Source of the DNA: JASFRS01 sp050114795
Lineage (GTDB): Bacteria > Pseudomonadota > Alphaproteobacteria > Sphingomonadales > CAKZYD01
Length of the DNA: 8,454 nt
Direction: 5' to 3'
Assembly (NCBI GenBank): GCA_050114795.1
Contig: JASFRS010000103.1
Location: forward strand, 1-8,454
Below the pieces are notes generated by a model. It searched no databases and was not told the origin of the DNA. It was given only the letters and a program-made list of their open reading frames with translations. This document shows positions 1 to 6,436 of the stretch, piece after piece (the first letter of the stretch is position 1; the number at the start of each line of letters is the position of its first letter). The position numbers and the translations under genes are program-made.

Positions 1-1
1 G

Positions 2-778
2 CCGGGCGGCCATGGTCATGTGGATTTGGAAGGCTCAATACGTCATAGCTGTGACATTTATTATTATAATATGGCTGAAAGATTGGGTGTTCAGGCTATC
101 GCGGATATGGCGCGCCAATTTGGCCTTGGTTCCCGTTTTGATTTGCCAATCCCGGGGCAGAAGGCGGGGTTGGTTCCTGATCCCGAATGGAAACGTCGGG
201 TCTATGGGCGATCCTGGCTGGGTGGTGAAACATTGAATATGTCCATTGGCCAGGGCTCACTGCTTGCAACGCCGCTGCAACTGGCAGTTTTGGCAGGACG
301 TCTCGCAACAGGAAAGGCTCTGGTTCCTCGTATTTTAGATGATGCGACAGTGATACCTGCCTTGCCACTTCCAATTCCAAAGTCACATTTGGATCTAGTG
401 CGTGAAGGGATGGTGAATGTGGTCAATAAAGTGGATGGCACCGCTTTCAAAGCGCGCATTCGCAAAGAAGGGCAGAGCATGGCCGGTAAGTCCGGTACAT
501 CTCAAGTGCGACGTATCAGCAAGGCTGAGCGTGAAACTGGGGTTCTCGATAATGATGAACTCGCCTGGCGAGAGAGGGATCATGCCATTTTTATCGCCTA
601 TGGCCCGGTGATCAAACCGCGATATGCTGTTTCTGTGCTGGTTGAACATGGCGGCGGTGGCTCGTCGGTGGCAGCGCCTATTGTGCGCGATATCCTGTCT
701 GCGGCATTAGACCTTGACCCAATGGCGAAGTCCAAGGCGGATGTAGCCGTTGCAGCCGATGATGTGCGAAAGGGGTGA
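2..778 (+). CDS. mrdA: Penicillin-binding protein 2 (peptidoglycan D,D-transpeptidase), C-terminal part
   Basis: Partial gene: the open frame runs in from the left edge (frame starting at base 2) and about 258 C-terminal residues are present. PBP2 cross-links peptide stems of new peptidoglycan in the periplasm during cell elongation, working with RodA. Visible are the second active-site motif in the form SCD (partial residues 16-18, after GGHG), which fits the SxD/SxN motif of PBP2, and the third motif KSGT followed by SQV (residues 163-169). Between them is the conserved NMSIGQG stretch typical of class B PBPs. The nucleophile motif SxxK, the N-terminal membrane anchor and the dimerisation domain would lie upstream, outside the window. 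The end overlaps the start region of rodA, as expected for one operon. The GTG at base 20 is internal to the gene, not its start. Identification is secure because of the motifs and the rodA neighbour. Confidence 0.95.
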   Translation, partial: PGGHGHVDLEGSIRHSCDIYYYNMAERLGVQAIADMARQFGLGSRFDLPIPGQKAGLVPDPEWKRRVYGRSWLGGETLNMSIGQGSLLATPLQLAVLAGRLATGKALVPRILDDATVIPALPLPIPKSHLDLVREGMVNVVNKVDGTAFKARIRKEGQSMAGKSGTSQVRRISKAERETGVLDNDELAWRERDHAIFIAYGPVIKPRYAVSVLVEHGGGGSSVAAPIVRDILSAALDLDPMAKSKADVAVAADDVRKG

Positions 779-780
779 GC

Positions 781-1911
781 ATGGCAGCACGTATCGGTCA
801 AAGGCTGACTCTATTAGGTAAACTGGGTCGTATTAACTGGCTGATTGTGCTGGTAATTTGTGCGATCGCTGGCGCAGGTATCGGGGTTCTTTATTCAGTT
901 GCCGATGGAAGTTTTGATCCTTGGGCAACGCGGCAAGCCATTCGCTTTGGCTTTGCACTTGCCCTTATGCTGGGTATCGCGTTGGTAGATATCCGTATTT
1001 GGATGCGTATGGCGTTCCCGCTTTATGGGCTGGGGCTTATCTTGCTGGTTGCTGTTGAATTGTTCGGCGTAGCGGGTGGTGGTGGACAGCGTTGGATTGA
1101 TTTGAAATTCATGCGTCTTCAGCCATCTGAGTTGATGAAGGTAGCGCTTATATTGATATTGGCGCGTTATTATCACGGCTTAACGCTGGAAAAATCTAAA
1201 CGCCTATCAAGCCTGATTGAGCCCGTTCTGTTGATGCTTCTTCCCGTTGCTTTAGTCGTGCGGCAGCCTGATTTGGGGACGTCACTTCTGCTTATGGCGG
1301 GTGGAATAACAATGATATTTTTATCAGGGATGCGCATGTGGCTTTTTATAGCGGGTGGGACTGCTGCTTTGGCGGCTATTCCCATTGGCTGGCAATTTTT
1401 GCGAGACTATCAAAAGGACCGCGTATTGACATTTCTTGACCCCTCACGCGATCCGTTGGGGGCAGGCTATCACATTACCCAGTCAAAAATCGCATTGGGG
1501 TCCGGCGGCCTATCTGGAAAAGGCTATTTGCAAGGTACTCAAAGCCATTTGAATTTCCTGCCTGAAATGCATACGGATTTTATATTCACCATGTTGGCTG
1601 AAGAATGGGGCCTTATAGGCGGCTTGATACTGCTTAGCGCCTATATGATTGTCCTTATTTATGGTGTCGTTGTATCCATGCGGGCACGCAGTCAATTTGG
1701 CCGGATGCTGGCCATGGGGCTGTCGATGACTGTTTTTCTTTATATTTTCATTAATGTCGCCATGGTGATGGGCCTGCTGCCTGTGGTGGGCGTGCCCTTG
1801 CCGCTGGTTTCTTATGGCGGTTCAGCCACTATGACGGTGATGATTGCCTTTGGACTTATCTTGTCTGTAGCGGTTCATAGTGAAGTGACAATTGCGCGGA
1901 ATCGCTATTGA
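781..1911 (+). CDS. rodA: RodA, elongasome peptidoglycan glycosyltransferase (SEDS family)
   Basis: RodA polymerises lipid II into glycan strands at the inner membrane as the partner of PBP2. The 376-residue product has about ten hydrophobic segments and normal family length. SEDS hallmarks include a GGGGQRWI stretch near residues 97-106 followed by a QPSEL motif, RQPDLGTSL near 161-169, and LPEMHTDFIF near 260-269. D266 in HTDFIF corresponds to the aspartate regarded as catalytic in RodA/FtsW. PVVGVPLPLVSYGGS near the C-terminus is also characteristic. I chose the ATG at 781 because AGGGG (771-775) stands five bases before it. An in-frame GTG at 775, overlapping the mrdA stop as GTGA, would add two residues but would lie on top of that ribosome binding site. 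Translation is probably coupled to mrdA. No intrinsic terminator follows, so read-through into the next gene is possible. Confidence 0.96.
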   Translation: MAARIGQRLTLLGKLGRINWLIVLVICAIAGAGIGVLYSVADGSFDPWATRQAIRFGFALALMLGIALVDIRIWMRMAFPLYGLGLILLVAVELFGVAGGGGQRWIDLKFMRLQPSELMKVALILILARYYHGLTLEKSKRLSSLIEPVLLMLLPVALVVRQPDLGTSLLLMAGGITMIFLSGMRMWLFIAGGTAALAAIPIGWQFLRDYQKDRVLTFLDPSRDPLGAGYHITQSKIALGSGGLSGKGYLQGTQSHLNFLPEMHTDFIFTMLAEEWGLIGGLILLSAYMIVLIYGVVVSMRARSQFGRMLAMGLSMTVFLYIFINVAMVMGLLPVVGVPLPLVSYGGSATMTVMIAFGLILSVAVHSEVTIARNRY

Positions 1912-1969
1912 AGCATCATGACCCTCGTGTTACACGCCGCACTTCAAATCGATAAATAACCTCCCTGAC

Positions 1970-1975
1970 AGGAAG
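1970..1975 (+). promoter_or_regulatory. Ribosome binding site of the SulP gene
   Basis: AGGAAG stands seven bases before the GTG at 1983 and supports that unusual start codon. The rest of the 71-base gap after rodA holds only a short CGTGT-T-ACACG inverted repeat (1926-1936) with no T-run. I see neither a convincing terminator nor a clear promoter, so the transporter may be transcribed from the mrdA-rodA operon or from a weak promoter of its own. Confidence 0.6.
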
Positions 1976-1982
1976 TAGTATT

Positions 1983-3593
1983 GTGACCAAGTCCACGCTT
2001 GCAGAATTTGCTGCGCGGTTGAATTTGACTGATTGGCGGCGTCGAGATGCCGCCGTGCTTTCTCCCGCAACATTGAAAACCGAAATTTTATCTGGCTTGA
2101 CAGTGGCCTTGGCCTTGGTGCCCGAAGCAGTGGCTTTTGCTTTTGTGGCTGGTGTTCATCCCTTGGTAGGTCTCTATGCCGCCTTTTTGGTAGGCCTGGT
2201 GACGGCTCTTATCGGTGGTCGTCCCGGTATGATTTCGGGCGCGACGGGCGCCTTGGCTGTGGTGATGGTGGCTTTGGTTGCGCAGCATGGTGTTGAATAT
2301 CTCTTTGCCACTGTGGTGCTGATGGGAATTCTGCAAATTGGTGCGGGTATTTTTCGCCTGGGTAAATTCATTCGGCTCGTCCCGCATCCTGTGATGCTAG
2401 GCTTTGTAAATGGCTTGGCGATCGTCATCTTTTTAGCGCAGCTCACGCAGTTTCAAGTCGTGGGGGTAGATGGTGTGAAAACCTGGATGACGGGCTGGCC
2501 TTTGGTGAAAATGCTTGGTTTGGTCGTCCTGACCATGGCTATTATCTGGGTGATGCCGAAAATCACAAGAGCCGTTCCAGCCCCACTGGCTGGCATTGGG
2601 ATTGTCGCTGTTCTCGTTATCGCGCTGGGCATTGATGTACCGCGTGTTGGAGATTTAGCATCTATTGAAGGAAGCCTACCTGTATTTCATGTGCCAATGG
2701 TGTCACTTAATTGGGATAGCCTTCAAATCATTTTTCCTTATGCCCTTATTTTGGCAGCTATTGGCTTGATTGAAAGCCTGTTGACTTTGAACCTGGTTGG
2801 AGAAATCACTGGCAAACGCGGCGGGGCATCGCAGGAATGTGTGGCGCAAGGAGCTGCGAATGTCATCACGGGCTTTTTTGGTGGCATGGGTGGTTGCGCG
2901 ATGATTGGTCAGTCGATGATTAATGTCAAATCAGGTGGGCGCACAAGAATTTCAGGGACTTCAGCCGCGCTATTCTTGCTGACATTCATCCTGGTGGCTT
3001 CTCCTGTTATTGAGCAAATCCCGCTTGCAGCTTTGGTCGGCGTGATGTTTATGGTGGTGATTGGTACTTTTGCCTGGCAAAGCTTCAAAGTCATGCGACG
3101 TATTCCCCTAACTGACGCTCTTGTTATTGTGTTGGTAACCGCTGTTACCGTTGCAGCGGACCTGGCTATTGCTGTGGTGGTTGGAGTGATTGTGTCAGCG
3201 CTCGCTTTTGCCTGGAGTAATGCGAAACATATCCATGCACGAATTTCTGAAGATAAAGACGGTGCGAAGGTTTATGAAGTCGAAGGCCCGTTGTTTTTTG
3301 GCTCTACAGAAGGGTTTGTAGAACTTTTTACACCAGAAAAAGACCCATCCTTGATTGTGGTGGATTTTCTGGATAGCCGGGTGGTGGACCAGTCCGCATT
3401 GCAAGCCATTGAGAAGCTCGCGTCTAAATATGAAGCCTTGGGTAAAACCCTACAATTGCGCCACCTTTCCCATGACTGTCACCGTCTGCTGAATAAAGCT
3501 GGGCAGTTGATGATTGAGGCCGATGATGATCCGGATTATGGCCTGGCCGTCGATTATTCCGTTCGCACCGGTGTTTTAGGCGGTGGACATTAA
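1983..3593 (+). CDS. SulP-family inorganic anion transporter with STAS domain
   Basis: A 536-residue inner-membrane protein of the SLC26/SulP family, which carries sulfate, bicarbonate or other anions by proton or sodium coupling or by exchange. Residues about 35-415 are almost continuously hydrophobic (10-12 likely membrane segments). The first holds the family signature in the form VPEAVAFAF (46-54), followed by HPLVGLYAAF. A second conserved stretch, GRPGMISGATGA, follows. Residues from about 422 form a cytoplasmic STAS domain, including GPLFFGS (435-441) and VVDQSALQAIEKL, where S471 of DQS sits at the position of the phosphorylated serine in SpoIIAA-type STAS proteins. Start is GTG with a good ribosome binding site. 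The PEAVAFA version of the first-helix motif recalls the subgroup that includes Bacillus YbaR/YvdB rather than classic PQ(S/A) sulfate permeases. The substrate cannot be read from the sequence, and neighbours give no hint. Confidence 0.93.
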   Translation: MTKSTLAEFAARLNLTDWRRRDAAVLSPATLKTEILSGLTVALALVPEAVAFAFVAGVHPLVGLYAAFLVGLVTALIGGRPGMISGATGALAVVMVALVAQHGVEYLFATVVLMGILQIGAGIFRLGKFIRLVPHPVMLGFVNGLAIVIFLAQLTQFQVVGVDGVKTWMTGWPLVKMLGLVVLTMAIIWVMPKITRAVPAPLAGIGIVAVLVIALGIDVPRVGDLASIEGSLPVFHVPMVSLNWDSLQIIFPYALILAAIGLIESLLTLNLVGEITGKRGGASQECVAQGAANVITGFFGGMGGCAMIGQSMINVKSGGRTRISGTSAALFLLTFILVASPVIEQIPLAALVGVMFMVVIGTFAWQSFKVMRRIPLTDALVIVLVTAVTVAADLAIAVVVGVIVSALAFAWSNAKHIHARISEDKDGAKVYEVEGPLFFGSTEGFVELFTPEKDPSLIVVDFLDSRVVDQSALQAIEKLASKYEALGKTLQLRHLSHDCHRLLNKAGQLMIEADDDPDYGLAVDYSVRTGVLGGGH

Positions 3594-3673
3594 TGAAAGT
3601 CGGATGAATTGGGGGGCTGCTTTTGGAGAGGGCACGCTAATAACTCTATTTTGATCACTACTTATTTTTGTTC

Positions 3674-3688
3674 CCTCTTCAGAAGAGG
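3674..3688. repeat. Perfect inverted repeat between two convergent genes, possible weak terminator
   Basis: CCTCTT-CAG-AAGAGG forms a six-base-pair hairpin in the 96-base gap between the SulP stop (3593) and the stop of the minus-strand PqiA-like gene (3690). Its place just behind both 3' ends fits a transcription end. However, no T-run follows on either strand: the T-rich run TTATTTTTGTT lies before it on the + strand. It is therefore not a canonical intrinsic terminator. Nothing else is recognisable in the gap. Confidence 0.35.
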
Positions 3689-3689
3689 C

Positions 3690-4226
3690 TCAAGGCGTTT
3701 GATATTTTTCTAACAGGCTTTGCAGGCGTAAACTCAAGCCCATGGCCAACAGGGCAGACGCGGCAAAAGCATAAATCCCAGGCAGTGTCTTAGCATCGGC
3801 GATGAAGCTGCCTTTGATGCTTAAGATAAGCAGCGCAATGATGAACACATCCGCCATCGACCATTTGCCAAGCAGGGCAATGAGATGCGCCGTGCGTTTG
3901 CTTTTGTCGTGGTCGATATCATCCCACCACAACAGTTTGGATAGTGCTGCCAGTTTTAACGTTGGAAAAGCCACGGAAAACAAGGCAATAAGCACAACAA
4001 TCAGCCATTCCCCTTCATTTGCCAATGTCACTAGGCTACTGAGAATCGAAAACTCGTCCCGGAGAAAATAAAAGCGGGTGACATCAAAAGCTGGCAAACT
4101 GACGCCAATCCCCAACAAACAAAGACATAGAAGTAAAAGCGGCCCCAATGTCAGCTCCAGCCCACTTAAATGCCGGTTTAAAGCGCCTTTGCGGCCGAAA
4201 CCTAGGGGTGAAGAAGATGGTGTCAT
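3690..4226 (-). CDS. PqiA-family (paraquat-inducible protein A) inner-membrane protein, single domain
   Basis: A 178-residue protein with four predicted membrane segments (about 25-45, 72-95, 115-137, 148-168). It matches one PqiA domain: a first helix ending in LP (44-45), the FPTLKL stretch (87-92) after helix two, and GKWSMADVF (120-128) at the start of helix three, which is the most diagnostic motif. In Escherichia coli PqiA and YebS have two such domains with cysteine-rich zinc-binding segments and work with MCE proteins PqiB/YebT in lipid transport between membranes. This protein has one domain, lacks the CxxC segments (its only cysteines, 34 and 36, lie in helix one) and has no MCE gene beside it. 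Upstream, TGAG three bases before the ATG is a weak ribosome binding site, so the start is less certain. Its role is inferred to be in the envelope; the precise function is unknown. Confidence 0.85.
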   Translation of the reverse strand: MTPSSSPLGFGRKGALNRHLSGLELTLGPLLLLCLCLLGIGVSLPAFDVTRFYFLRDEFSILSSLVTLANEGEWLIVVLIALFSVAFPTLKLAALSKLLWWDDIDHDKSKRTAHLIALLGKWSMADVFIIALLILSIKGSFIADAKTLPGIYAFAASALLAMGLSLRLQSLLEKYQTP

Positions 4227-4393
4227 AAACTCAAAATACGCCCATAGTTTTGAAATATCTGAGCTTTATTTTGTGCCTTATTCAAACAAGGAAGTCCATG
4301 TGAGCCTTCATGTGGGCTTTATAAAGAAGAAGCGAAGGGTTAAGCTCATTCCATGCGTATCATTATTAATAAGTATTAGATGGAGCATGAGAT
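4227..4393. promoter_or_regulatory. Divergent intergenic region between the PqiA-like and EF-hand genes
   Basis: The 167 bases between two divergent starts must carry the promoter of at least the EF-hand gene. Its ribosome binding site is TGGAG (4381-4385), eight bases before the ATG at 4394. A weak candidate promoter on the + strand is TTAAGC (4340-4345), then 18 bases, then TATTAA (4364-4369). I see no equally good candidate for the minus-strand gene. A 12-base tandem repeat lies in the middle and is listed separately. Boundaries are those of the gap, not of a proven regulatory unit. Confidence 0.4.
4297..4320. repeat. Imperfect 12-base tandem repeat in the divergent region
   Basis: CATGTGAGCCTT is followed at once by CATGTGGGCTTT, with 10 of 12 positions identical. 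It sits about 75 bases before the EF-hand start and 70 bases before the PqiA-like start. A direct repeat with about one helical turn of spacing could bind a dimeric regulator, but this is inference; a chance duplication is also possible. Confidence 0.45.
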
Positions 4394-4915
4394 ATGAGTT
4401 TAAAACGCCCTACAATCATAATGCCTTTTGCCTTGGCTTTGACCGCACTTCTTGGCTTTTCGGCTACCGCCCAAATGCAAGATAAAATGTCCAAAATGCA
4501 GGATGAAATGCCTATGAATCATGAAATGCCTATGCATCATGGCATGATGAAAATGGATACGGATGGTGACGGCGCCGTCAGCCGGGACGAATTTCTGGCA
4601 CATCACAAAAGTCGTTTCGCCAAAGTTGATACAGATGGCGATGGCGTTATCAGCGATGAGGAAAAACAGGCTGCACGCGAAGCCCATAAAGCCAAGATGG
4701 CTGAGCATCATGCGAAAATGCAGGAACGTCGCAAAAAACATCATGAAGAAATGAAGGCCCGCTACGATGCAAATAAAGACGGAAAATTAGATGCATCAGA
4801 ACGCGAGGCTATGGCATCAGACCGTTTTTCCAAAATGGATAAAAATGGTGATGGCGTGCTAAGCGCGGATGAAATGCCTATGCACGGCTATGGCCGCCAA
4901 GAGGAAAAACATTAA
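4394..4915 (+). CDS. Exported EF-hand calcium-binding protein with Met/His-rich flanks
   Basis: A 173-residue protein with a clear signal peptide: basic start (MSLKRPT), hydrophobic core to about residue 22, and an ATA cleavage site before Q27. The mature protein, about 147 residues, should be periplasmic or secreted. Four canonical 12-residue EF-hand loops are visible, starting at D55 (DTDGDGAVSRDE), D79 (DTDGDGVISDEE), D125 (DANKDGKLDASE) and D149 (DKNGDGVLSADE). Each has acidic residues at positions 1, 3 or 5 and a glutamate at 12, so calcium binding is very likely. The pairs are separated by a charged helical linker (about 91-123) rich in K, E, H and M. Residues 28-54 are strikingly rich in Met and His with repeated EMPM, and DEMPMHG recurs near the C-terminus. 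Such Met/His clusters recall periplasmic copper-binding proteins, so a second metal is possible. No enzyme domain is seen. Transcription ends at a strong terminator just downstream. Confidence 0.85.
   Translation: MSLKRPTIIMPFALALTALLGFSATAQMQDKMSKMQDEMPMNHEMPMHHGMMKMDTDGDGAVSRDEFLAHHKSRFAKVDTDGDGVISDEEKQAAREAHKAKMAEHHAKMQERRKKHHEEMKARYDANKDGKLDASEREAMASDRFSKMDKNGDGVLSADEMPMHGYGRQEEKH
4501..4882 (+). repeat. Dispersed repeat encoding (D/H)EMPM inside the EF-hand gene
   Basis: GGATGAAATGCCTATG occurs exactly at 4501-4516 and again at 4867-4882. A third, slightly shorter copy, ATGAAATGCCTATG, lies at 4521-4534. All are in the same reading frame and give DEMPM, HEMPM and DEMPM in the protein. 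Identity at third codon positions suggests recent duplication or conversion rather than selection on protein alone. Only the three sub-segments are repeats; the bases between are unique. Confidence 0.6.
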
Positions 4916-4946
4916 GAGATTTTCTATCCTTAACTGAAAAGCTTTG

Positions 4947-4978
4947 AAAGCGGTGCCTGGGCACCGCTTTTTCTTTTC
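4947..4978 (+). terminator. Rho-independent terminator after the EF-hand gene
   Basis: AAAGCGGTGC (4947-4956) pairs perfectly with GCACCGCTTT (4961-4970) around the four-base loop CTGG, followed by TTCTTTTC. It is 31 bases after the TAA at 4913-4915. It separates the EF-hand transcript from dapA. The outer GAAAAG (4936-4941) and CTTTTC (4973-4978) could extend the pairing, and A-richness on the left arm may allow some function on the other strand. Confidence 0.9.
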
Positions 4979-5041
4979 AAAAGGGGCGCAGATGTTTAGG
5001 GTGCGCGCAAATGCAATTTTGATGTGAAGGACGTAAAGCCC

Positions 5042-5935
5042 ATGCTTGATATCGCGCAGATTAAAGGCTCGATTCCAGCTCTTGTGACACCATTTAAAAA
5101 TGGCAAATTGGATGAAGAGGCTTTCGTCAAGCTGGTCAAATGGCAGATTGCTGAGGGCAGTCATGGTCTCGTGCCCGTTGGTACAACTGGGGAAAGCCCC
5201 ACGTTAAGCCATGACGAGCATCATCGCGTCGTTGATTTATGCATTGAAGCGGCAGCAGGACAGGTGCCGGTGATAGCTGGTTGCGGGTCGAATAATACTC
5301 AAGAAGCTTTGTCGCTTGTTCAGCACGCAGAACGCGCTGGCGCGGATGCGGCGCTCATCGTTTCTCCTTATTATAATAAACCCAATCAGGAAGGGCTGTA
5401 TCAGCATTTCCGCACTTTGGCGGAAGCGACGAAACTGCCTATCATCCTTTATAATATTCCAGGCCGGGTCATTGTTGACATGTCGCCTGAGACTATGGCG
5501 CGTCTGGCTTCAGTCTGCCCGAATATTGTAGGTGTTAAAGATGCAACCGGCGATATTGGACGTATTTCAGCCCAACGGCAGCAATGTGGCACTGATTTTA
5601 TTCAGCTTTCAGGCAATGATGATATGACGCTGGGTATGATGGCGATGGGGGCTGTTGGTGCAATTTCTGTGACTGCGAATGTGGCCCCAGCGCTATGTGC
5701 AGAATTTCAAAATGCCTGTTTGGCTGGTGATTTTGCGCGTGCGCTTGAAATCCAGGACCAGCTTTACCCATTGCATGACGCATTATTCTGCGAACCGTCT
5801 CCAGGCCCTGTGAAATATGCTTTGGCGCGCCTCGGCATGTGTGAAGAAGAGTTGCGCCTACCTTTGGTGGCAATTTCTCAAGCCGCTCGGAAAAAGGTGG
5901 ACGCAGCTCTTAAACACGCGGGCTTGGTGGATTAA
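5042..5935 (+). CDS. dapA: 4-hydroxy-tetrahydrodipicolinate synthase
   Basis: DapA condenses pyruvate with L-aspartate-4-semialdehyde in the cytoplasm, the first committed step toward diaminopimelate and lysine. The 297-residue (beta/alpha)8 barrel has the expected family length. Visible are the substrate motif GTTGESPTL (47-55), SPYYNKP with Y111 (108-114), YNIPGR with the catalytic Y137 and substrate-binding R142 (137-142), and GVKDATGD with the Schiff-base lysine K166 (164-171). I chose ATG 5042, giving MLDIAQIKGSIPALVTPF, which starts where the family normally does; AAGGA (5027-5031) lies ten bases before it. An in-frame GTG at 5024 would add six residues but has no ribosome binding site. 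The gene starts after the EF-hand terminator, so a promoter should lie within about 4979-5026, though I cannot point to a clear one. It leads a tight cluster with smpB. Confidence 0.97.
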   Translation: MLDIAQIKGSIPALVTPFKNGKLDEEAFVKLVKWQIAEGSHGLVPVGTTGESPTLSHDEHHRVVDLCIEAAAGQVPVIAGCGSNNTQEALSLVQHAERAGADAALIVSPYYNKPNQEGLYQHFRTLAEATKLPIILYNIPGRVIVDMSPETMARLASVCPNIVGVKDATGDIGRISAQRQQCGTDFIQLSGNDDMTLGMMAMGAVGAISVTANVAPALCAEFQNACLAGDFARALEIQDQLYPLHDALFCEPSPGPVKYALARLGMCEEELRLPLVAISQAARKKVDAALKHAGLVD

Positions 5936-5941
5936 GCAGCC

Positions 5942-6427
5942 ATGGCACGACCTCAACGTTCAAAAGCAGGAACGAAAGTTAAAATCCTGGCGGAAAACCG
6001 AAAGGCCCGTCATGAATATTTCCTGCAAGACACAATTGAAGCAGGCATTGCTTTAACGGGCACTGAGGTGAAGTCTCTGCGTTTTGGCAGTGCGAATATC
6101 GCTGAGTCCTACGCTGAGCCAAAGAATGGCGAAATTCACTTGGTGAACGCGCATATCCCTGAATTCAAACAGGGAAACCGCCATAACCATGAACCGCGTC
6201 GCGTGCGCAAGCTTTTACTGCATAAACGGGAAATCGCAAAACTCTCAGGTGCCGTTCAGCGCCAGGGCATGACGATCGTACCCCTGTGCCTTTATTTCAA
6301 CGATCGAGGCAAAGTGAAGCTCGAGATCGCTCTTGCTAAAGGTAAGAAGGCCCATGATAAGCGCGAAACCATAAAACAAAGAGACTGGCAGCGTCAAAAA
6401 AGCCGGTTAATGAAAGACCATGGGTAG
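5942..6427 (+). CDS. smpB: SsrA-binding protein SmpB
   Basis: SmpB binds tmRNA and brings it to stalled ribosomes for trans-translation. The 161-residue product has the usual length and layout: a basic N-terminus, the oligonucleotide-binding beta barrel with GTEVKSLR (40-47) and SANIAESYAE (50-59), the NHEPRRVRKLLLHKREI stretch, PLCLYFNDRGKVKLEIALAKGKK, and the basic C-terminal tail (DKRETIKQRDWQRQKSR) that enters the empty mRNA channel. It starts six bases after the dapA stop. No strong ribosome binding site is visible (GGTGG is 11 bases upstream), so translation is probably coupled to dapA. The tmRNA gene itself (ssrA) is not in this window. The tail is intact. Confidence 0.97.
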   Translation: MARPQRSKAGTKVKILAENRKARHEYFLQDTIEAGIALTGTEVKSLRFGSANIAESYAEPKNGEIHLVNAHIPEFKQGNRHNHEPRRVRKLLLHKREIAKLSGAVQRQGMTIVPLCLYFNDRGKVKLEIALAKGKKAHDKRETIKQRDWQRQKSRLMKDHG

Positions 6428-6436
6428 GAGTGGGTG

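Noticed and set aside
12..236. A + strand frame starting ATG at base 12
   Set aside because: It is out of frame with the PBP2 reading, which contains the conserved SCD and KSGT motifs; no independent support.
1926..1936. CGTGT-T-ACACG after rodA as a terminator
   Set aside because: The usable stem is only four pairs with a three-base loop, and no T-run follows.
4078..4485. A + strand open frame of 135 codons across the divergent region, into the EF-hand gene start
   Set aside because: It lies opposite the PqiA-like gene and overlaps the signal peptide of the EF-hand gene in another frame. It has no recognisable domain and low-complexity basic composition, so it is a shadow frame.
4979..5041. 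Riboswitch or lysine-responsive leader before dapA
   Set aside because: Only about 60 bases separate the upstream terminator from the dapA start, far too short for a lysine riboswitch, and no leader peptide or hairpin is evident.
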